Positions 1-13,252 of a stretch of DNA of 64,000 bases are shown piece by piece. The stretch is from NCBI GenBank assembly GCA_022829145.1, contig CM040748.1:3793501-3857500 (forward strand), in the 5' to 3' direction. The notes beneath the pieces were generated by a model that made no database searches, was not told where the DNA came from, and saw nothing but the letters and a program-made list of their open reading frames with translations. Source of the DNA: Albula goreensis (Eukaryota; Chordata; Actinopteri; Albuliformes; Albulidae). How positions within the stretch are numbered: position 1 is the first letter of the stretch; every line of letters starts with the position of its first letter. Both the position numbers and the translations under genes were made by a program.

Positions 1-279
1 CATTAGCCAATCAGGAAACCTTTTGCAGACCACATGTTCAGTGTATTTCAAAAATGTATATTTAGTTGAGCTCTGATTAACTGTAAACAAACAATTTATA
101 GTAGATCTTCACTATCCCAGAACATGAAGCACCTCAAAGTACCATTCTTATTCTGCCTTACTAATTCAAAACACTGATACAGAAGAGCTAGCATTTAACC
201 AAAACACCATCACACCTTATGTCCATAAAAAAGCAAAATACATTCATAGATGCACAAAGGGACATCAGCATGACACTGT

Positions 280-800
280 ATCATAGGCAGAACAAAACTG
301 TGAACAGAATGTGTTTTATTTGAAAAAGACTTGTGGGTAATAGTTGATCAAAGTTTAACAAGATCTAGGCAGTGTGCTGGGGCAGCAAAAAGGCAGACCG
401 AATGCTATGTAAAACTGCAGCTAAACTTGTTCCTGGTATAAAACTTAAAAGCTATGTGGAAATTCTCAAGATACGTCACCTATTCACCTTTAGCCAGGAG
501 AATAAAGCAAGGATTTAACTGAGGTTTATGAATTCATAAAAGGGCTCAACAAGGTGAAGCTGAATATCCTCCATCTGTAGAACAAGGGGGAATGGGTGGA
601 ACCTAGTTAAGAATGTATTCCAAACTGATACCAGGAAGTATTATTTTGCACACAGGTTTGGCTCTATTTGGCATAGGTTGCCAGGTCATGTAGCTGAAGT
701 GGACAACCCTTGGTGTGTTGAAGTCCAGGTTTGATGCAGTACTGGACTGAATCTAGTTGGGCTGCATGGCCTGTTCTATTCATCTTATGTTCTTTCATTC
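280..800 (+). mobile_element. Decayed LINE 3' end (reverse transcriptase C-terminal part plus 3' tail)
   Basis: Two separated open stretches on the plus strand read like the C-terminal thumb region of a CR1/L2/Rex-type LINE reverse transcriptase. From about 328 the frame reads DLWVIVDQSLTRSRQC, the familiar 'DLGV.VD..L..S.QC..AAKKA' block. From 579 to 732 it reads RTRGNGWNLVKNVF and later FGSIWHRLPGHV, the 'TRGN' block and the tryptophan-containing end seen in such elements. It is followed by a tail resembling 'gttgggctgaatggcctgttct', here at about 755-800. The middle of the domain is missing and stop codons interrupt the frame, so the copy is dead. The class is inferred from remembered motif similarity; the exact clade is uncertain. 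Confidence 0.7.
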
Positions 801-1246
801 TTATAACTAAAGTCATTATGTTATTATTAGACATTCTACACAATCTTTCTGCATTTACAGACTCAAAGGAAAATGGAAAAACTCACAACTCAGAAACCAG
901 TTGTAAATTTAGCGCATGCCCAATTTTGCATTGTTATGATAGTCCAACATACTAATGTTTGCACTTACCACCTGTTTTATGATTCTTCATGGACCTGTTA
1001 GCTCTAAATAGGACAGTATAATAATTTTTTGCTTATCCCTTCTGGATACAGTGAAAAGCAATCTGCGCCTGTTCAATTTTTGAAATTGATATAAAAATGG
1101 CAGATGTTTTCTGGAACTCTGGTCATTCTTAAATACTGAACTGCTGACAGTCATCCTCTGTGCGTCATGAGCAGCGGCGCACTGGCGTGAGACCTCATCA
1201 TTCGCCAGTCAGTCCTGCAGGATTTCTGCCTCTGCTCTCAAAAATG
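801..1246. other. Unassigned AT-rich spacer
   Basis: Ordinary AT-rich DNA between the LINE fragment and the foldback. I see no convincing reading frame, RNA gene or recognisable repeat. A slightly GC-richer patch starts near 1140 and leads into the foldback. Confidence 0.5.
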
Positions 1247-1405
1247 TCTGAAATTGATCGCACACCCGGGACCGTGCAGTAGAATGGGAGGTGTTGGTGG
1301 ATGGGGGCCGGTGTATAAAAAGCATGGCTTTTTGCAGACTCCTAACTGTGCCCTCCCATTCTGACTGCGCGGTAGATTGTGTGATTGAGGATTTGATATT
1401 TCGGA
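1247..1405. repeat. Imperfect foldback (inverted repeat) of about 160 bp
   Basis: The inner arms 1274-1291 (GTGCAGTAGAATGGGAGG) and 1352-1370 are reverse complements with one substitution and one single-base gap. Weaker complementarity continues outward: 1247-1273 against 1371-1405, with TCTGAAAT facing ATTTCGGA and an insertion of about 11 bases in the right arm. The loop (about 60 bases) contains TATAAAAA. It could be a degraded non-autonomous transposon or a structured RNA. No target duplication was seen. Confidence 0.45.
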
Positions 1406-4400
1406 TTGAGTCAAAGGATTTACCAAAAGTTGCCAGGAGCTGACATCAGGCCAATTTCGGAAATGAAAAAATAAAAATGACTTTTTGCTATGATAAGTTT
1501 GGTGCCGTCTTCACCTCTCTGAAATGGATTAGCAGGCAGAGATCTTCCCAATCTATGGGTGTATGATTGACGAATCTTAGAAGTGGCAACCAATTTTCAA
1601 CCTCACACTGGAACCTTCAATGCTGCTACACATACATCTTACGCTAATTATTTCTGTACTTTAAGATATGAGTTTAAAAATACAGTGATTTTCTAACTAT
1701 TGGCTGGAGATTACTACCGTTGTTTTTGCAGATCACTGTACACTATCAGTGAGACACTAAGGGAAAAGATCAGATCAACATGGCAGAACCTCACTCTATA
1801 TTAGACAACACACTCTGCAGAAAAGGCTTTGATAACAAGAGTTGGAGCAGGGTACTTTGGAAGCGTGACAAATGAATGAAAGATAACATAAAGCACTCCT
1901 TCCAGAGCGCGTCTTCTGTTGTTTTGGCAAGCTCTGGCATCTGTTAGGATTGATATTCAAATCATTCACGCTCTCGTCTTCAACGCTAGTTTTCCTTCAG
2001 AGGCACAATTAATAGTGGTAATTACTGTGAGATCTACACATTAATTTTGATTTAGGATTATTTGTAATTGATTTCATGAGAATTTCTCCACAGTCATAAC
2101 ATAATTTAGTTATTAAATGTGGGTATTAGTAAGTGCTGGATGTGGTTTATGAATGTGAAGTCCCCTTTAAGGAAAGAATAACCAATTTATATTTTACAAT
2201 AAATCAGTCCAATAAAAACACATAAACATTGTGCAGGTGCATAAATGTGAACAGAGAGGGATATTGCTGTGGAGAACACTTTATGCTGTAATATCACTGA
2301 TATACAGCCATGGATGTGCATGGACAATGATGAAGATTGAGTAAAAGCCGCGGACACATACCTTTCCATTGAGGATTGTGAAATATGTGCGCAAATGATT
2401 GTTTTCGATCACATGGGTTTCATTTTTACTGTATGCCCCATTTATTTAGCTGAGATTTGTGAACGTTAGGTTTAAAAAGAAGATCATCCCCTAATGCCGC
2501 CTAGAAATATCTTGTTAATACGGAAATGGGAATACGAAATATATTGACACGTCACAATATAGCCTCAAAAGTTATTTGAAAGTGTCATTTTTTTATTGTC
2601 ACAAATTATACGTTTGTTTTAAGAGGTCCTTTGAAAATTCATACGCGGAAAGTATCACAGATATCCCACTTTCTCTCTTTTTATAGTCTTTACATATTTA
2701 GTAAAAAGACCAAGCGGATCCACTCTGCCCTGCTGGAACAGGAAGCTCTGTAGTGTTACTGTTTTCTCCACATGTTGAACAATTTCTGAGAACCTGAATC
2801 TATTCAGGCACTACTGTGCCTCTGTAACCACGCATGTATTAATACATGTATATCTTTTCCCACTGTTTCTAGGAGTTTATCTCAATCTTCCTTTGAGATT
2901 GAAGATTGAGGATATACTTATTCTGGCCTGGAAATATTTTCCGATTCCCCTCTTTTATTGTCCATGCAACATGCTCTGTGGCAAATTGTTGATTGATAAA
3001 TTGATCCACTGATTAACTGGCTGACTGACTGCATGATTGATCAACCGGTCTTGACCAGTTTTATCAGTAGAGGGGACCAAGTCTCCTTTTTTTTGCCATA
3101 AGAGATTCATGTCGATCCTCTGTGATTGCGAAGCAATTTCACAATAGTGTTGTCCTTTTCTAGGGCTATTACATAAAACAGCAAAACACTGTTCTCTGTG
3201 GCTTAGGAACATATTAGAATGATATGGTTGTTTTAAACCTCAAGGAGTCTACAAGTATGAGGTTAACAAGGGATGGTTTATCTCATGAAAGATGTGCCAT
3301 CTGCGAGTGAATGTTTAAAAAGTAGAAGCAAATAACCTACAAGTAGGCATCCTACTGACTAACCAGCTCAACCTACTCATGTTCTAGTGTATGACATTCT
3401 CTTCTAATAAACAGCCTACACCATTTATTCAAGTAGGCATCTTCTGACTACTCAGCTGGACCTGTGCTTCTTCCAGTACTGTTCATGGATACATGCAACA
3501 TGCATCCATAATAACATTGTACGTGAATGCGTACCATTGTTTTTCTATCACCATGCCTCAGAGAACATGCTGCTTTTCAGTGAACCCATACATATGCATG
3601 TTATAGAGGGGGGTTTATTCTGAGCCTTAACTATCAATGGAACATGTAATTCTTTTCAGTCTTCAATATATGTAAAGGAAATCTCTCCACAGTAGGTCTA
3701 AGGGCTATATTAAAATTATACTCAAATGTGATAGCTATAACTGGAAGTAAAGACAATTTTATATTATAATATATAGTTGTGGTGATCTGTGGTGCAATTT
3801 GCATTCTAAGGAGTGTGGCCTATTTAAAAAACTTTGCATTAAATGTATATGTTTCCATGACTTATTGCCTTAACTGTGTACATGTATGGGACTTATGTCA
3901 CCCAGGGCATATTCCGCTTCCTACATTAAATAAAAAATATCATTTGCTGAAGTTAAAGTCGTAGATATAAAATGAATGGAACAGTTCTCTGCAGCGTTTG
4001 GATGTGCGTCCGCAGAGGCGGTCTGATTATGGCCGTCATAACTCTCCTGTAGCTCCGTCTTCATGTCTTATTCATTTGCACGTCATGTTTCTCCTCGGGG
4101 ATAGTAGAGACATTTAAGACATTTGTAATCTTGGTACCTGTTGTCTGCGCTGTGCACTGTTCTCTGCTGCTGGTTTCGCTCAAATGTGATTCAAAATTCT
4201 CTTTTAATATTCTGTCCCTAGACTTCCAAGAACAGGTGGGCCAAATGGCCTCAGACATCAAAAATGCAGGCCCCTACAAGTTGAACCTCTGACTCCCACT
4301 TTCATGTCCAATTATACAAAATTAGCACCCTTTTGGATCGTATAGGTTATAACAGCAGTATACTTGAAATTGCCTCAGGCAAAGAGGGAAAAAAATGGCT

Positions 4401-7400
4401 TTTTCTGTCAATAAATATTTCAAATGGATATATTTCACTGAAGTATTATCAAAGCATAGTTGTATTCCCTTTTTTACAGAAATCAGTGTGATTACACGTA
4501 TAAGCCCTGAAGAAACTAAAAATGCAGACTATTTATACAATTAATGTCAAGTCAGGTCTCATGTGAATTCACCTTACCTTTGCCTCAGCGCTATATTGCT
4601 GAAAAATTATGCATCTACTGATCGTGTGAAACTAAATGAATAGTTTGATTAGTGGGAATTTCATACATCTTCACTCATTACATCAGAGCAGTTTCAGAAC
4701 AGGCTTAGCCCTGTCATGTCACACCTATTTATGGAGATTTGTCTCTCCTGAGGTTTAAGAAAATATTAATATATGATGTAAATATAGATGTTTCAATATG
4801 GCCTCCATTTGAAAAAAAAAAAAATATATATTTTTATTTAGTTATACAATTCTGATTATCTATTGCAGATACACTAAAATAATGAGACCTGTCTCAACAG
4901 TAGCACCCAAAAGTCCATATGATCCATAATAATGTTTATTTGTGATGCTCTAAATTGCAGAGGTATGTTCAGAGAAGTACATTATCAAGTTCAGAATCCT
5001 CTGTAGCACTACACCAACACCAGCTTTAGTCATATTTTCAATATCATTAGCTTGAAAACAAATGTAGAGTGATAAACAAAACAAACGCAAAGTCAAATGG
5101 AATTTGATTGAAAAATATTGACAAACATGACCAAAATAATTGCAACATGTTAAATAAAATATTACATGCCATAAATATGCAATTTGTCAGCATAGTTCAG
5201 TGCAATCGGGACTTCCCCTCATTGAAGGCACACAGGTTATCAATTATTGAGCTGCATCTGTCAGCCTGTTTTAGTTTACAGATAACCAGCAACTAGTCAT
5301 GATTTACACTGAGGGTTCTTGGGATGTATGATGGTTAAGTTTGTTCTTGCCTTTTAGGTAGTTATTTTATTCATATGATCCATTTTTAATGTTCTGTAAA
5401 TCATACTGGATTAGGCCATCTGCCAAATAAATATCATCAGACAAACTGAAACTATAAGTTTGCTCATATTTGGTTTAAAAAGTCCCTTCATTTTAAATTA
5501 CTGTTGAGGAAGGTCATGCTTCCAGTGAATAGCTTGAAAAGCAGCTCTCATATTACATTTTGGCACACCTATGATTCTCAATGTTTCTTTCCCGTTTTAT
5601 TTTGCTATCGAAATGTTCGTTCAAAAATAAATATGCATACTTGCCAACGTTCCCATACTCGGTATGATAAATGTGTCTTGCTGGACCTAACCTACTCAAA
5701 TAAATGAAAAAATGCATAACTAAGGTTGTTTAGAACCATTCTCTCAGAGATAAGGCAAATAACTCTTAAGTAATTGAAGGGACGTGGGAATTGTACACAG
5801 TAAAATGTTCAGTGGTAAGTCAACAGTTTTCAGTGTTGGTTCAACTCTGATAGAGTACATTTGGTCCAACCGTTATGAAAGTAGACTCATATGAACTCTG
5901 TTAGTTAAACTGATAGTGAACATTCTACTCTATAGTTATTTGTATCTGCACAAGATATAGTTACACAGAAGCTTGTATTTTGGGCTGTGGGTTACTTTGT
6001 AGCAGGTTGAGAGCTCTGTGTGGATCCAATGACCTGCCAGGGCACAGAGAGCGAAGGATGAACGTGTGAATCTGCCTTGTGTGTGAATGCACTGATTCAG
6101 AATCTAGCATATTTTTCACCATACAAAAGGGCACTTAAATGGGGGGTTGGAAAGAGGTTTAACCCTCCTAGAATAACAGGAGTCCTTTGCTGAACACCCA
6201 ATTCTTATTTAAACAAGCTTGTTTCAGACTGCCCACTTCTCTTCAAAATGTAATTATAATGATTTTTCTATAAGGAATGTTTCGCCCTGTCACACTGAGA
6301 CTGCGGTTAATATCGTATGCTTTGTTGGTAATCTGTTCATAAAAGCTACCCAACTGTAAGATGTGCCTGAAGAGGACTCCTCCCCTCCATTTTAGATTAT
6401 GACTTTAAGTGCTCTGCAGCCATGTGATATTTACATCTCTCTCCTTCTCTGTTTCTTTTATCAGGGCGAGATGTTCTCATTTAAAATCAATCACCATTCT
6501 TTTCATCTGGTTGAGGGGGAATTGGCCACAGTTCAAAAGTACTTGTAATCGAGCTTAAGCATATTTTGTTGTACAAATAAGGAAAGTGAAGGAGACAAGA
6601 GAATTTACCTTCTTCATGCTGGCTGGGTAGCAATTTTTAATGTAAATTTTATTGTTATCAATCCTTATTTTTGTGTACAGTTTTTCTTAGTAGTTTAGAT
6701 TTCTTACTTTGCAAGTAGGCATACATGATTAAGTCAGATAGATGGTGTGTGCAATTAAAAGGCTGCAAGCTAGCAAATGTTATTAATGTGACATTATATT
6801 GATCCTAGCAACCTAAATTAGATTGATAGTTGTTAGCTATCTCATTACCAAGTTGTTAAGTCAGGTCATTGTTGTTAATATTCACGAAACAGCAATCAAA
6901 GTTTACATTATTATTTTAGAATAAGGTCAGCATGAATTTATCAATATACAAGTTGTGCTCTTCCCATGCTTGAGGATATAGCCAGGTACACTAATACACA
7001 AAATACAGGTGACTTCTCAAGAAAACATCTTTGATGAAAGAATAAGCATACAACAAAAATGATCCCCAGGGGGTCAATTCACTGGGAGAAATATTTAATA
7101 ATTTGGTCACAAAGTAGATTCATTATTCTTGTGAAACCAGTTCTGGTCAAAGATGCTTTACTTCTAAGTAAAGGTAATCAGTTTTGTCTGGTGTGGTCTT
7201 TGGTATTTCTCCATCTTTTTGATTAAATGTTGATATGATCTTGAACACAACAATATCATTCAATATTTGGTTTTCAGAGCAATATTTTCATTAAAATGGA
7301 CAACCACATCCTTGGCCGAGGAAACATTATTAGCTACAAAACCGATTTAAAGTGGATTAGTTTCATCCCAAACTTTCCTTTGAACTGTGGGCGCTTTGAA

Positions 7401-8908
7401 GATTTCAGGCAAAGGAAGAACTTGTTGTTCTTGTTATGTCTCAGTATGTTTGGCTTTGTATCGATTTTTTTCTATTAATTCATTTTACAGCCTTGATCTG
7501 CTCTCGGTAATGAGATTCCCAGTTTACCGGCCCACTGTCAGGAACGCTCAAAGCCTCCCTGGAGGACTGAAGCTCAGCTCTTACAGGTCACTTCCTGGCA
7601 GTGACAGCCAGGAAGTTACTTTACCCTCTCTTTTCTCATGTCGATATTGAGGGAGGGCATGTACTTTATCTCATAAACACAACTCTCCCACTGAGAACAT
7701 CCGAGAGCCCGCGGGAAGAAACCATTCCAGAGTTCAGATCCCATCCAGGAATTCAGCAATTCCAGTAATTAAATTTTATTATTGATTTGAACCCCTGTTT
7801 ATTGAGAAAATTCATAATGGAAGAGAGTCAGGACGTCCCCTCTAGATCCATTATTCTGCGCCAAACTCTCTTAGATCAACCAGAGGCATCACAACGATCT
7901 CACCTGATTAGTTCATGGTTATTACTTTTTCTATCGCCCCATATCTTTTGTCCTTTCTGGTTAGGGTGTCGTATTGTTGTAGAAGGCCTGTCCCGTTAGC
8001 ACTGCTTCAGCATCTTCCATCAGGATGATCCCCCTTTGATATTTTAGTCATTTGTTTCGCTGTGAGTCATATTTCCCAGCATGCTGTCTGATGGAGTCTC
8101 ATCACAGCAGGTAGGCCTGCCCAGGGAGGCCAGGAGAGGGAGTCAGGCCAAACCCTTTATCGTTAATTGCTGTCGGGGGTGGATTCGATACTGCTGCTTA
8201 TCTGAACACTGAATGTGCATATTTCTGGTTCATCACATGAGCAAAAGTTTCGTTCATGTCATGGTCCCAGTCTTTTCAGCCAGAAAAATACATTAGTGAT
8301 CATTGGTTTTACAGAAACAGCCAATAGCGATTGAAATGTTCCAAGGCTGCCCCTCACATTGAAGAACCCCGCATCGTAGGTCTTGTAAAACAGTAAAAAA
8401 ATCTGTTTTTTTTTTTTTACATGATGCTGACAGAGGGTTAAGTTTGGCTTCCCTCGTTTCAACTCATGAAGCCCAAGTGTGAGATTCGGTCGATTCCAGG
8501 CCTGTTTTATCGCATGGCTGAAATAGTTTGCCAAGACAAGAGAGCTGAAAATCTTTCAGGTCATGTTCATATTGATTTCCCCAGAATATTAATTAGACAG
8601 AGCTGGGAAGATTTAGGGCAGTTTGATCAGAAGACAGCCATGGTAGCCCCCCACCCCATGAGAGAATAGATCACTTTATTCCTTCATTTCAAACAACAAA
8701 ATAAGCTATTTATCAGCATCCAGGCCAACGGGAGACACGTAACCTACTTGAGCTATTCAATATTCATTTGTTTCCAATTTCTCATTGCAGTCATCATTTG
8801 GATGCTCTCTCTTGGATCTGTGAGAAAATGAGTTAATCATGTTGCTGAAGTTTTATAAGGTGAGGAAAATGGAAGCTGCTGTTTAGAGGTAGCACAGCCA
8901 TTAAAATA
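1406..8908. other. Mostly unique noncoding DNA
   Basis: About 7.5 kb without a convincing exon. Contents noticed: a homeodomain-motif-rich AT block near 2000-2110; an imperfect duplication at 3340-3462; an A/AT tract near 4809-4835; and a high-complexity block near 6410-6560 that could be a conserved noncoding element. Open frames here are short, lack plausible splice context and match no family I recognise. Confidence 0.5.
3340..3462. repeat. Imperfect direct duplication around AAGTAGGCATC
   Basis: The block at 3340-3373 (AAGTAGGCATC, then CTGACTA and CAGCT) recurs imperfectly at 3430-3462, about 90 bases later. It is probably a small local duplication or two pieces of an old repeat. No function is implied. 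Confidence 0.4.
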
Positions 8909-8930
8909 CAGTGCCTTCAAAAAGTGTTGT
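8909..8930 (+). mobile_element. Isolated Tc1/mariner-like terminus
   Basis: A TA dinucleotide at 8907-8908 is followed by CAGTGCCTTCAAAAAG, close to the common fish Tc1-type end CAGTGCCTTGCAAAAG. No matching inverted end was found in the next few hundred bases, so this is a solo or truncated remnant, or a chance match. Confidence 0.3.
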
Positions 8931-10707
8931 GATAGCCAGCAATTTATCTCACTAAAATACATTAATATCTTAGGGCCCAATTCATACCTGCATTAAAGTG
9001 CATTTTCCGCTGAAATGTCTATCCCCGCACTGATAAGTTGCACAGAAATTGCACTTGTCTGGCTTCAGCCCTTATAGAGAACCCATCACTTACCATGAAT
9101 TCACTGTGAAATCTCCCTCATATTAATTTGTTCATTTGTCACATTTCTGTAATTTTGACGTTCTTATCAATGCATGGAACATCATGCATTCTCACTTTGC
9201 CTCAACAATTCTGTATTTTTCCAGACATTACTTTAGGTGGGAGACCACAGTGTCCCATTCGCACTGAAGTACTTTACCTGAAAAATTCCTGTTTCAGTTC
9301 TACAAATGATGTGTGTTCCCTATATTAAAGCGCATTTGTTTTCATGGCATTCACGTTTCTACAAATGGTTTTGATCACCTGTAAATCGACAGCAATATTT
9401 ATGTGACATGAAAGTTACAAAGGGACAGGAAAAGAGCTCTGCTGGAACATCTGCATCTCAGAAGTGATTGATCCTAACATGCAGAGCTGTGGTATGTGTG
9501 GCACTGTTTGGGAAACTAGGCCCTGGTGAATTACATATTATTTATACAGCAACAGTGTTGAGCCGATGTGTGTGGATGAAAATCCCTTCGGGATCCAATG
9601 GTACAAATAAATGAAAGCAATAAAGAAGCATTCAGCCTCTATTCCTTTGAGAATACCATCAACTTTCAATTCTATAGGCTACATGTATTATTCTCTTGAC
9701 ATAACAAATAAGAAATGTATATGTTTGCTATCAAATGCAACTAATTGAATGTTATTTAAGACATTTTGTAAGAATAAAACAGTGAAATGTGCTAATTAGT
9801 GCATAATGATAAGATAAATAAACTGCAAATAAACAATACATAATTACAGATTTTGGGATACCAAAAAAATAACTGGAGAATTGTCAGATCACTTTGGGAT
9901 ACAAATTTTATCTTTATTTTGAGGGTATTCTGTACCAACATTTGAGGGTATTCAACCAATTAGAAGAAACATGATTAAGAAGATACAATTATTAATTAGT
10001 TATGGATACTGTCACACATCATTTAACATGTTCATGACATCTGTGTGTGCCAGAGCAGTTACAAATATTGAGAAATAATAATTCCACCTCAAAAGTAAAG
10101 TATTCTCATCTGGTTTCATATTGAATGTAAAATGTACAAAATGAAATTTTGCCAGCTACGATGGTGAGTGGCTGTTTTGCTATTTGTAAGAGAGTTTGAT
10201 CAAGTAAGAATCTAAGAATCCGATTTCATAACTTATGCATTTTCATTATTTAAATAAAAATATATATATACGTAATGGTGGTTTTGTTATTTGAGGAACT
10301 GGGCTCTTTTTTTTACCTGCATCTGAAACTCTATTTGTCTTGAAAATCTAGATACCCAGTAGAAATGTCAACTAATCTCCAATGTAAAAGTTCTGTTTCA
10401 TTACAAAGAATAATGCATTTTCACTACATTAGCTGCATATAATTGAAACATTAGATACCTGACATTTGATTTTTGAAAGCACTGAAACATGGCTCCCTTT
10501 GAAAACCACAATGGTCTTATGAGGAAAAAAAATCTTATTAACAATTAATTTTCTGTGGAAAGTTTGCAAAGTGAAAGATAATGTCACTACACTTCTTTAT
10601 GCAGCGGAATCTGATTACTTGCTTGTTCTTTGTTGATGGTTGGTTTTAAGATTTTAATATGCAAATTTTCCTGATTATAGGTGACGCATAACTGAACTGA
10701 GGGTCAT
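8931..10707. other. Unassigned noncoding DNA
   Basis: AT-rich sequence with no recognisable gene. The part from 8960 to about 9330 is slightly richer in GC and contains short open frames on the plus strand with no family resemblance. The rest (9.6-10.7 kb) is low in GC with many stops in every frame. Confidence 0.5.
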
Positions 10708-10773
10708 TGTTTGTGTTTGTGTGTGTGTGGGTGTGTGTGTGTGTGTGTGTGTGTGGGTGTGGGTGTGTGTGTT
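10708..10773. repeat. (GT)n/(CA)n microsatellite
   Basis: About 66 bases of alternating GT with a few TTTG and GGG interruptions. It is the longest dinucleotide tract in the window. It creates artificial valine/cysteine- and threonine/histidine-rich reading frames on the two strands, which should not be annotated as genes. Confidence 0.95.
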
Positions 10774-13050
10774 TTCTCCTTTCTCCTGAATGTAGAAACA
10801 GGGGCAGCCAGCCACAGTGTTCATTTTGCCTCTGCTCCATTGGAAGAGAAAAAAAAAACATGCTGAGCTCCAGTAGTTTCAATAGTTTGTTTGGACAACT
10901 TTACGGCCTCAAAACTAATTTAGCTTTATGCCTTGTGCCAGCGGTGCTCAGCTTTTTTATGACTTTAATACACAGTCTAAAACATTGCATATACAATAAT
11001 GATTCTCCCCTCCCCATGCGCCTCCCACACCTACCTGTTCCATATCCATGCCGTCACGTTCTACAGCTCAAGCCCGTTGTGACTGCCACCTCTTTGTGCT
11101 ACTGAAACGAATGCAAAGACAGTGAGAAAATATGTTATTGTGTGAGTGTTATTAACATTATTAAAATAGACCATGCTCAGAGAATTGTGTTGTAATGTAA
11201 AGTCTGTTTTTATAGAATCATATACACCCTTAAAGGGACCAAGTGGTGTTCTACTGGGTGCTGGGCAGGGTCTGTATGTTCTGAAGAATGTTGGTGTTGC
11301 ACTCTGGTCGGTGTTGCTTAGCTTGTCCACACATGGTTCTCCATCTCTCACATCTCTGTGTCGCTGAATTCCGTGCTGGGGTGTTATTGTTGGTTCAGTT
11401 CGCTCAGTCGCTGTTGCACTAACCAGTCTCGTCCTCGACGCACCTTCTGCCCGTGCACTCCATCTCGTTCACTGTGGAAATAATGCAGTCTGGCCCTTTC
11501 CCTCCATCCCTCTGTTACTTATCTCCTTCCTTAATTATAGGAGTAAATGATAAGCGCTAACGGAGCTAATTAAGTGGGCGTGGTGAGAGCAGGTGTCTTT
11601 TCAATTTCCTCCCAAATCCTTCATCTGCACAAAAAGAAAGGAAATAGAGAGTGGTTTGAAGTTTCCAGAGAACGCTGATGTAATGCTGGTGACTCACGCA
11701 TTTTGCAGCGATCTGAAAGGCCATTACCCAATTTCCACCTGACTAAATCCAATTCCCTGTATTGTTTTCTGATTAACTGAAAATATTGTTTTCCTTACAA
11801 ACAGTTTGTTGTTTCCTCACAATATCTGATAAATGTGGGCGAGTCTATACGGTTTGAAACAGAGACCTTGCGTTTCCGTTCTCCTCTGTCTTTAACGACC
11901 GCCGCTGAGCATGCTAGTCTGCCCACATTAATGGGAAACTGCTGCAACTTTACTTGGAGAAGCAAGGTTTAAATTACAAGCTATGATGTCTGCATATACT
12001 ACGACTAATAATAATAATAATAACAACAATAATAATTATACAATTAAAATCTCTTGTTAATTTGTGCAGCTGTAATTACAAAGTGACTTATCTACCTCTC
12101 CATGTTCTTTAACATACTAGATTCTAATGGTCTATGAAGTGAAGTTTTTGCATTTTATCTTTTGTAGAAATGTCTTTTGAAATCTGAATTGTCACTTTCC
12201 TTACATTCTTTTTGAGTTTCCTGTCACAAACATTCACTTAAACCAAAACTACCTTTTAAAGTTTTGATCAAAGAATTTGTTTGTTGTTTGTAATAATGAA
12301 GTTGTCTCAGAAGAATGTTATCTGTGGTTATATAAAAGTTGTTTGTTGAGAAAAACAGTGTTCTGTAACTGTCATTTTGAAGAGTGAATCACTGTTACAT
12401 GTCTGCAGTGTGATAATGCCAATAATAAAATAATCTAGTCACACTTGATATGCAATGGGTAATTAATTAATTACTTCAAAAGCATTGGCTGTGTCATCTG
12501 CCATATCACTTCCACTCTGATCTCGAAAATTAAGACAGAGTTATGGGCACAGGCACCCTGCAGGTTTTGATGTTATGCGGCGCGCTAAACAATGCTAATG
12601 CTAATGCCGGTAGCATTATTTTAATTGGTGGAATAATTTTAGAAAAAGTCTTGCTAAAGTCAAAGATGATAAATAAAGCCATGTTGAAAACAATAGTAAC
12701 AGTTCCATCCAATTAGGAGAATGTTAGCTCGTTGATGTTTTCATTTTGAGTGTTATAGACAGTAAAATGCATCTTAGTTCATTCATGGATAATTAAGGTT
12801 AAAAACACACAAACAATGAAACCTGAAGACCTAATGGTACACACATTGCATACAAAGATGCAATTTTTGGGTAAATACAGGAAGCTGGTTTGTTGAGGTA
12901 AAAATCTTCTCAGATTGACAAAAGCAATTCTTTGGGTATTTTTTAGGGATAAGTTTAATCTTAGAGAATATGTCTGACATAATCATCTAATCACATTCAT
13001 AGATTAGCCACGATGATAATAACTCAGAGGGATTAAATTATGCTGCTCTT
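10774..13050. other. Unassigned noncoding DNA with one candidate regulatory block
   Basis: No convincing exon. A block at about 11510-11650 is complex and low in repeats and contains a TAATTA core beside GTGGGCGTGG, the kind of composition seen in conserved developmental enhancers; this is a guess from composition only. A short (AAT)n tract lies at 12007-12037. Confidence 0.45.
12007..12037. repeat. (AAT)n microsatellite
   Basis: A short interrupted AAT/AAC trinucleotide tract of about 30 bases. Confidence 0.85.
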
Positions 13051-13241
13051 GGCGCGCCCGGTAGCACACATGCCACATAAGGCCTAGGCCTTACAGCAGT
13101 GGCCTGGGTTTGAATCCGGGCCGGGCCCTTTGCTGCATGTCACCCCCCCCCCCCTCTCTCTCCCTGCCTTTGCTGTCTCTCTCTCTCTACTGTCACCCTC
13201 AAAATAAAAAACACAAGTGAAAAAATTATCTTTAAAAAATG
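13051..13241 (+). mobile_element. tRNA-derived SINE (GGGCCCTTTGCTGCATGTCA type)
   Basis: The 5' head is tRNA-like, with a box-B-like GGGTTTGAATCCGG at about 13106-13120. It is followed by the fish SINE body signature CCCTTTGCTGCATGTCA, a C/CT-rich tract and an A-rich 3' end with AATAAAAAA. The flanks ATGCTGCTCTT (13040-13050) and ATGCTCCTCTT (13242-13252) differ at one of 11 positions and look like an aged target-site duplication, which fixes the ends. Box B and the head are degraded, so present transcription is doubtful. Confidence 0.8.
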
Positions 13242-13252
13242 ATGCTCCTCTT

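Noticed and set aside
10646..11105. Frames crossing the GT/CA microsatellite (132 codons plus, 78 codons minus)
   Set aside because: The amino-acid runs come from the dinucleotide repeat; the remainder has no family resemblance.
13106..13120. Box-B-like sequence as a functional tRNA gene
   Set aside because: It belongs to the head of a SINE with a near-perfect target-site duplication; no cloverleaf can be completed.
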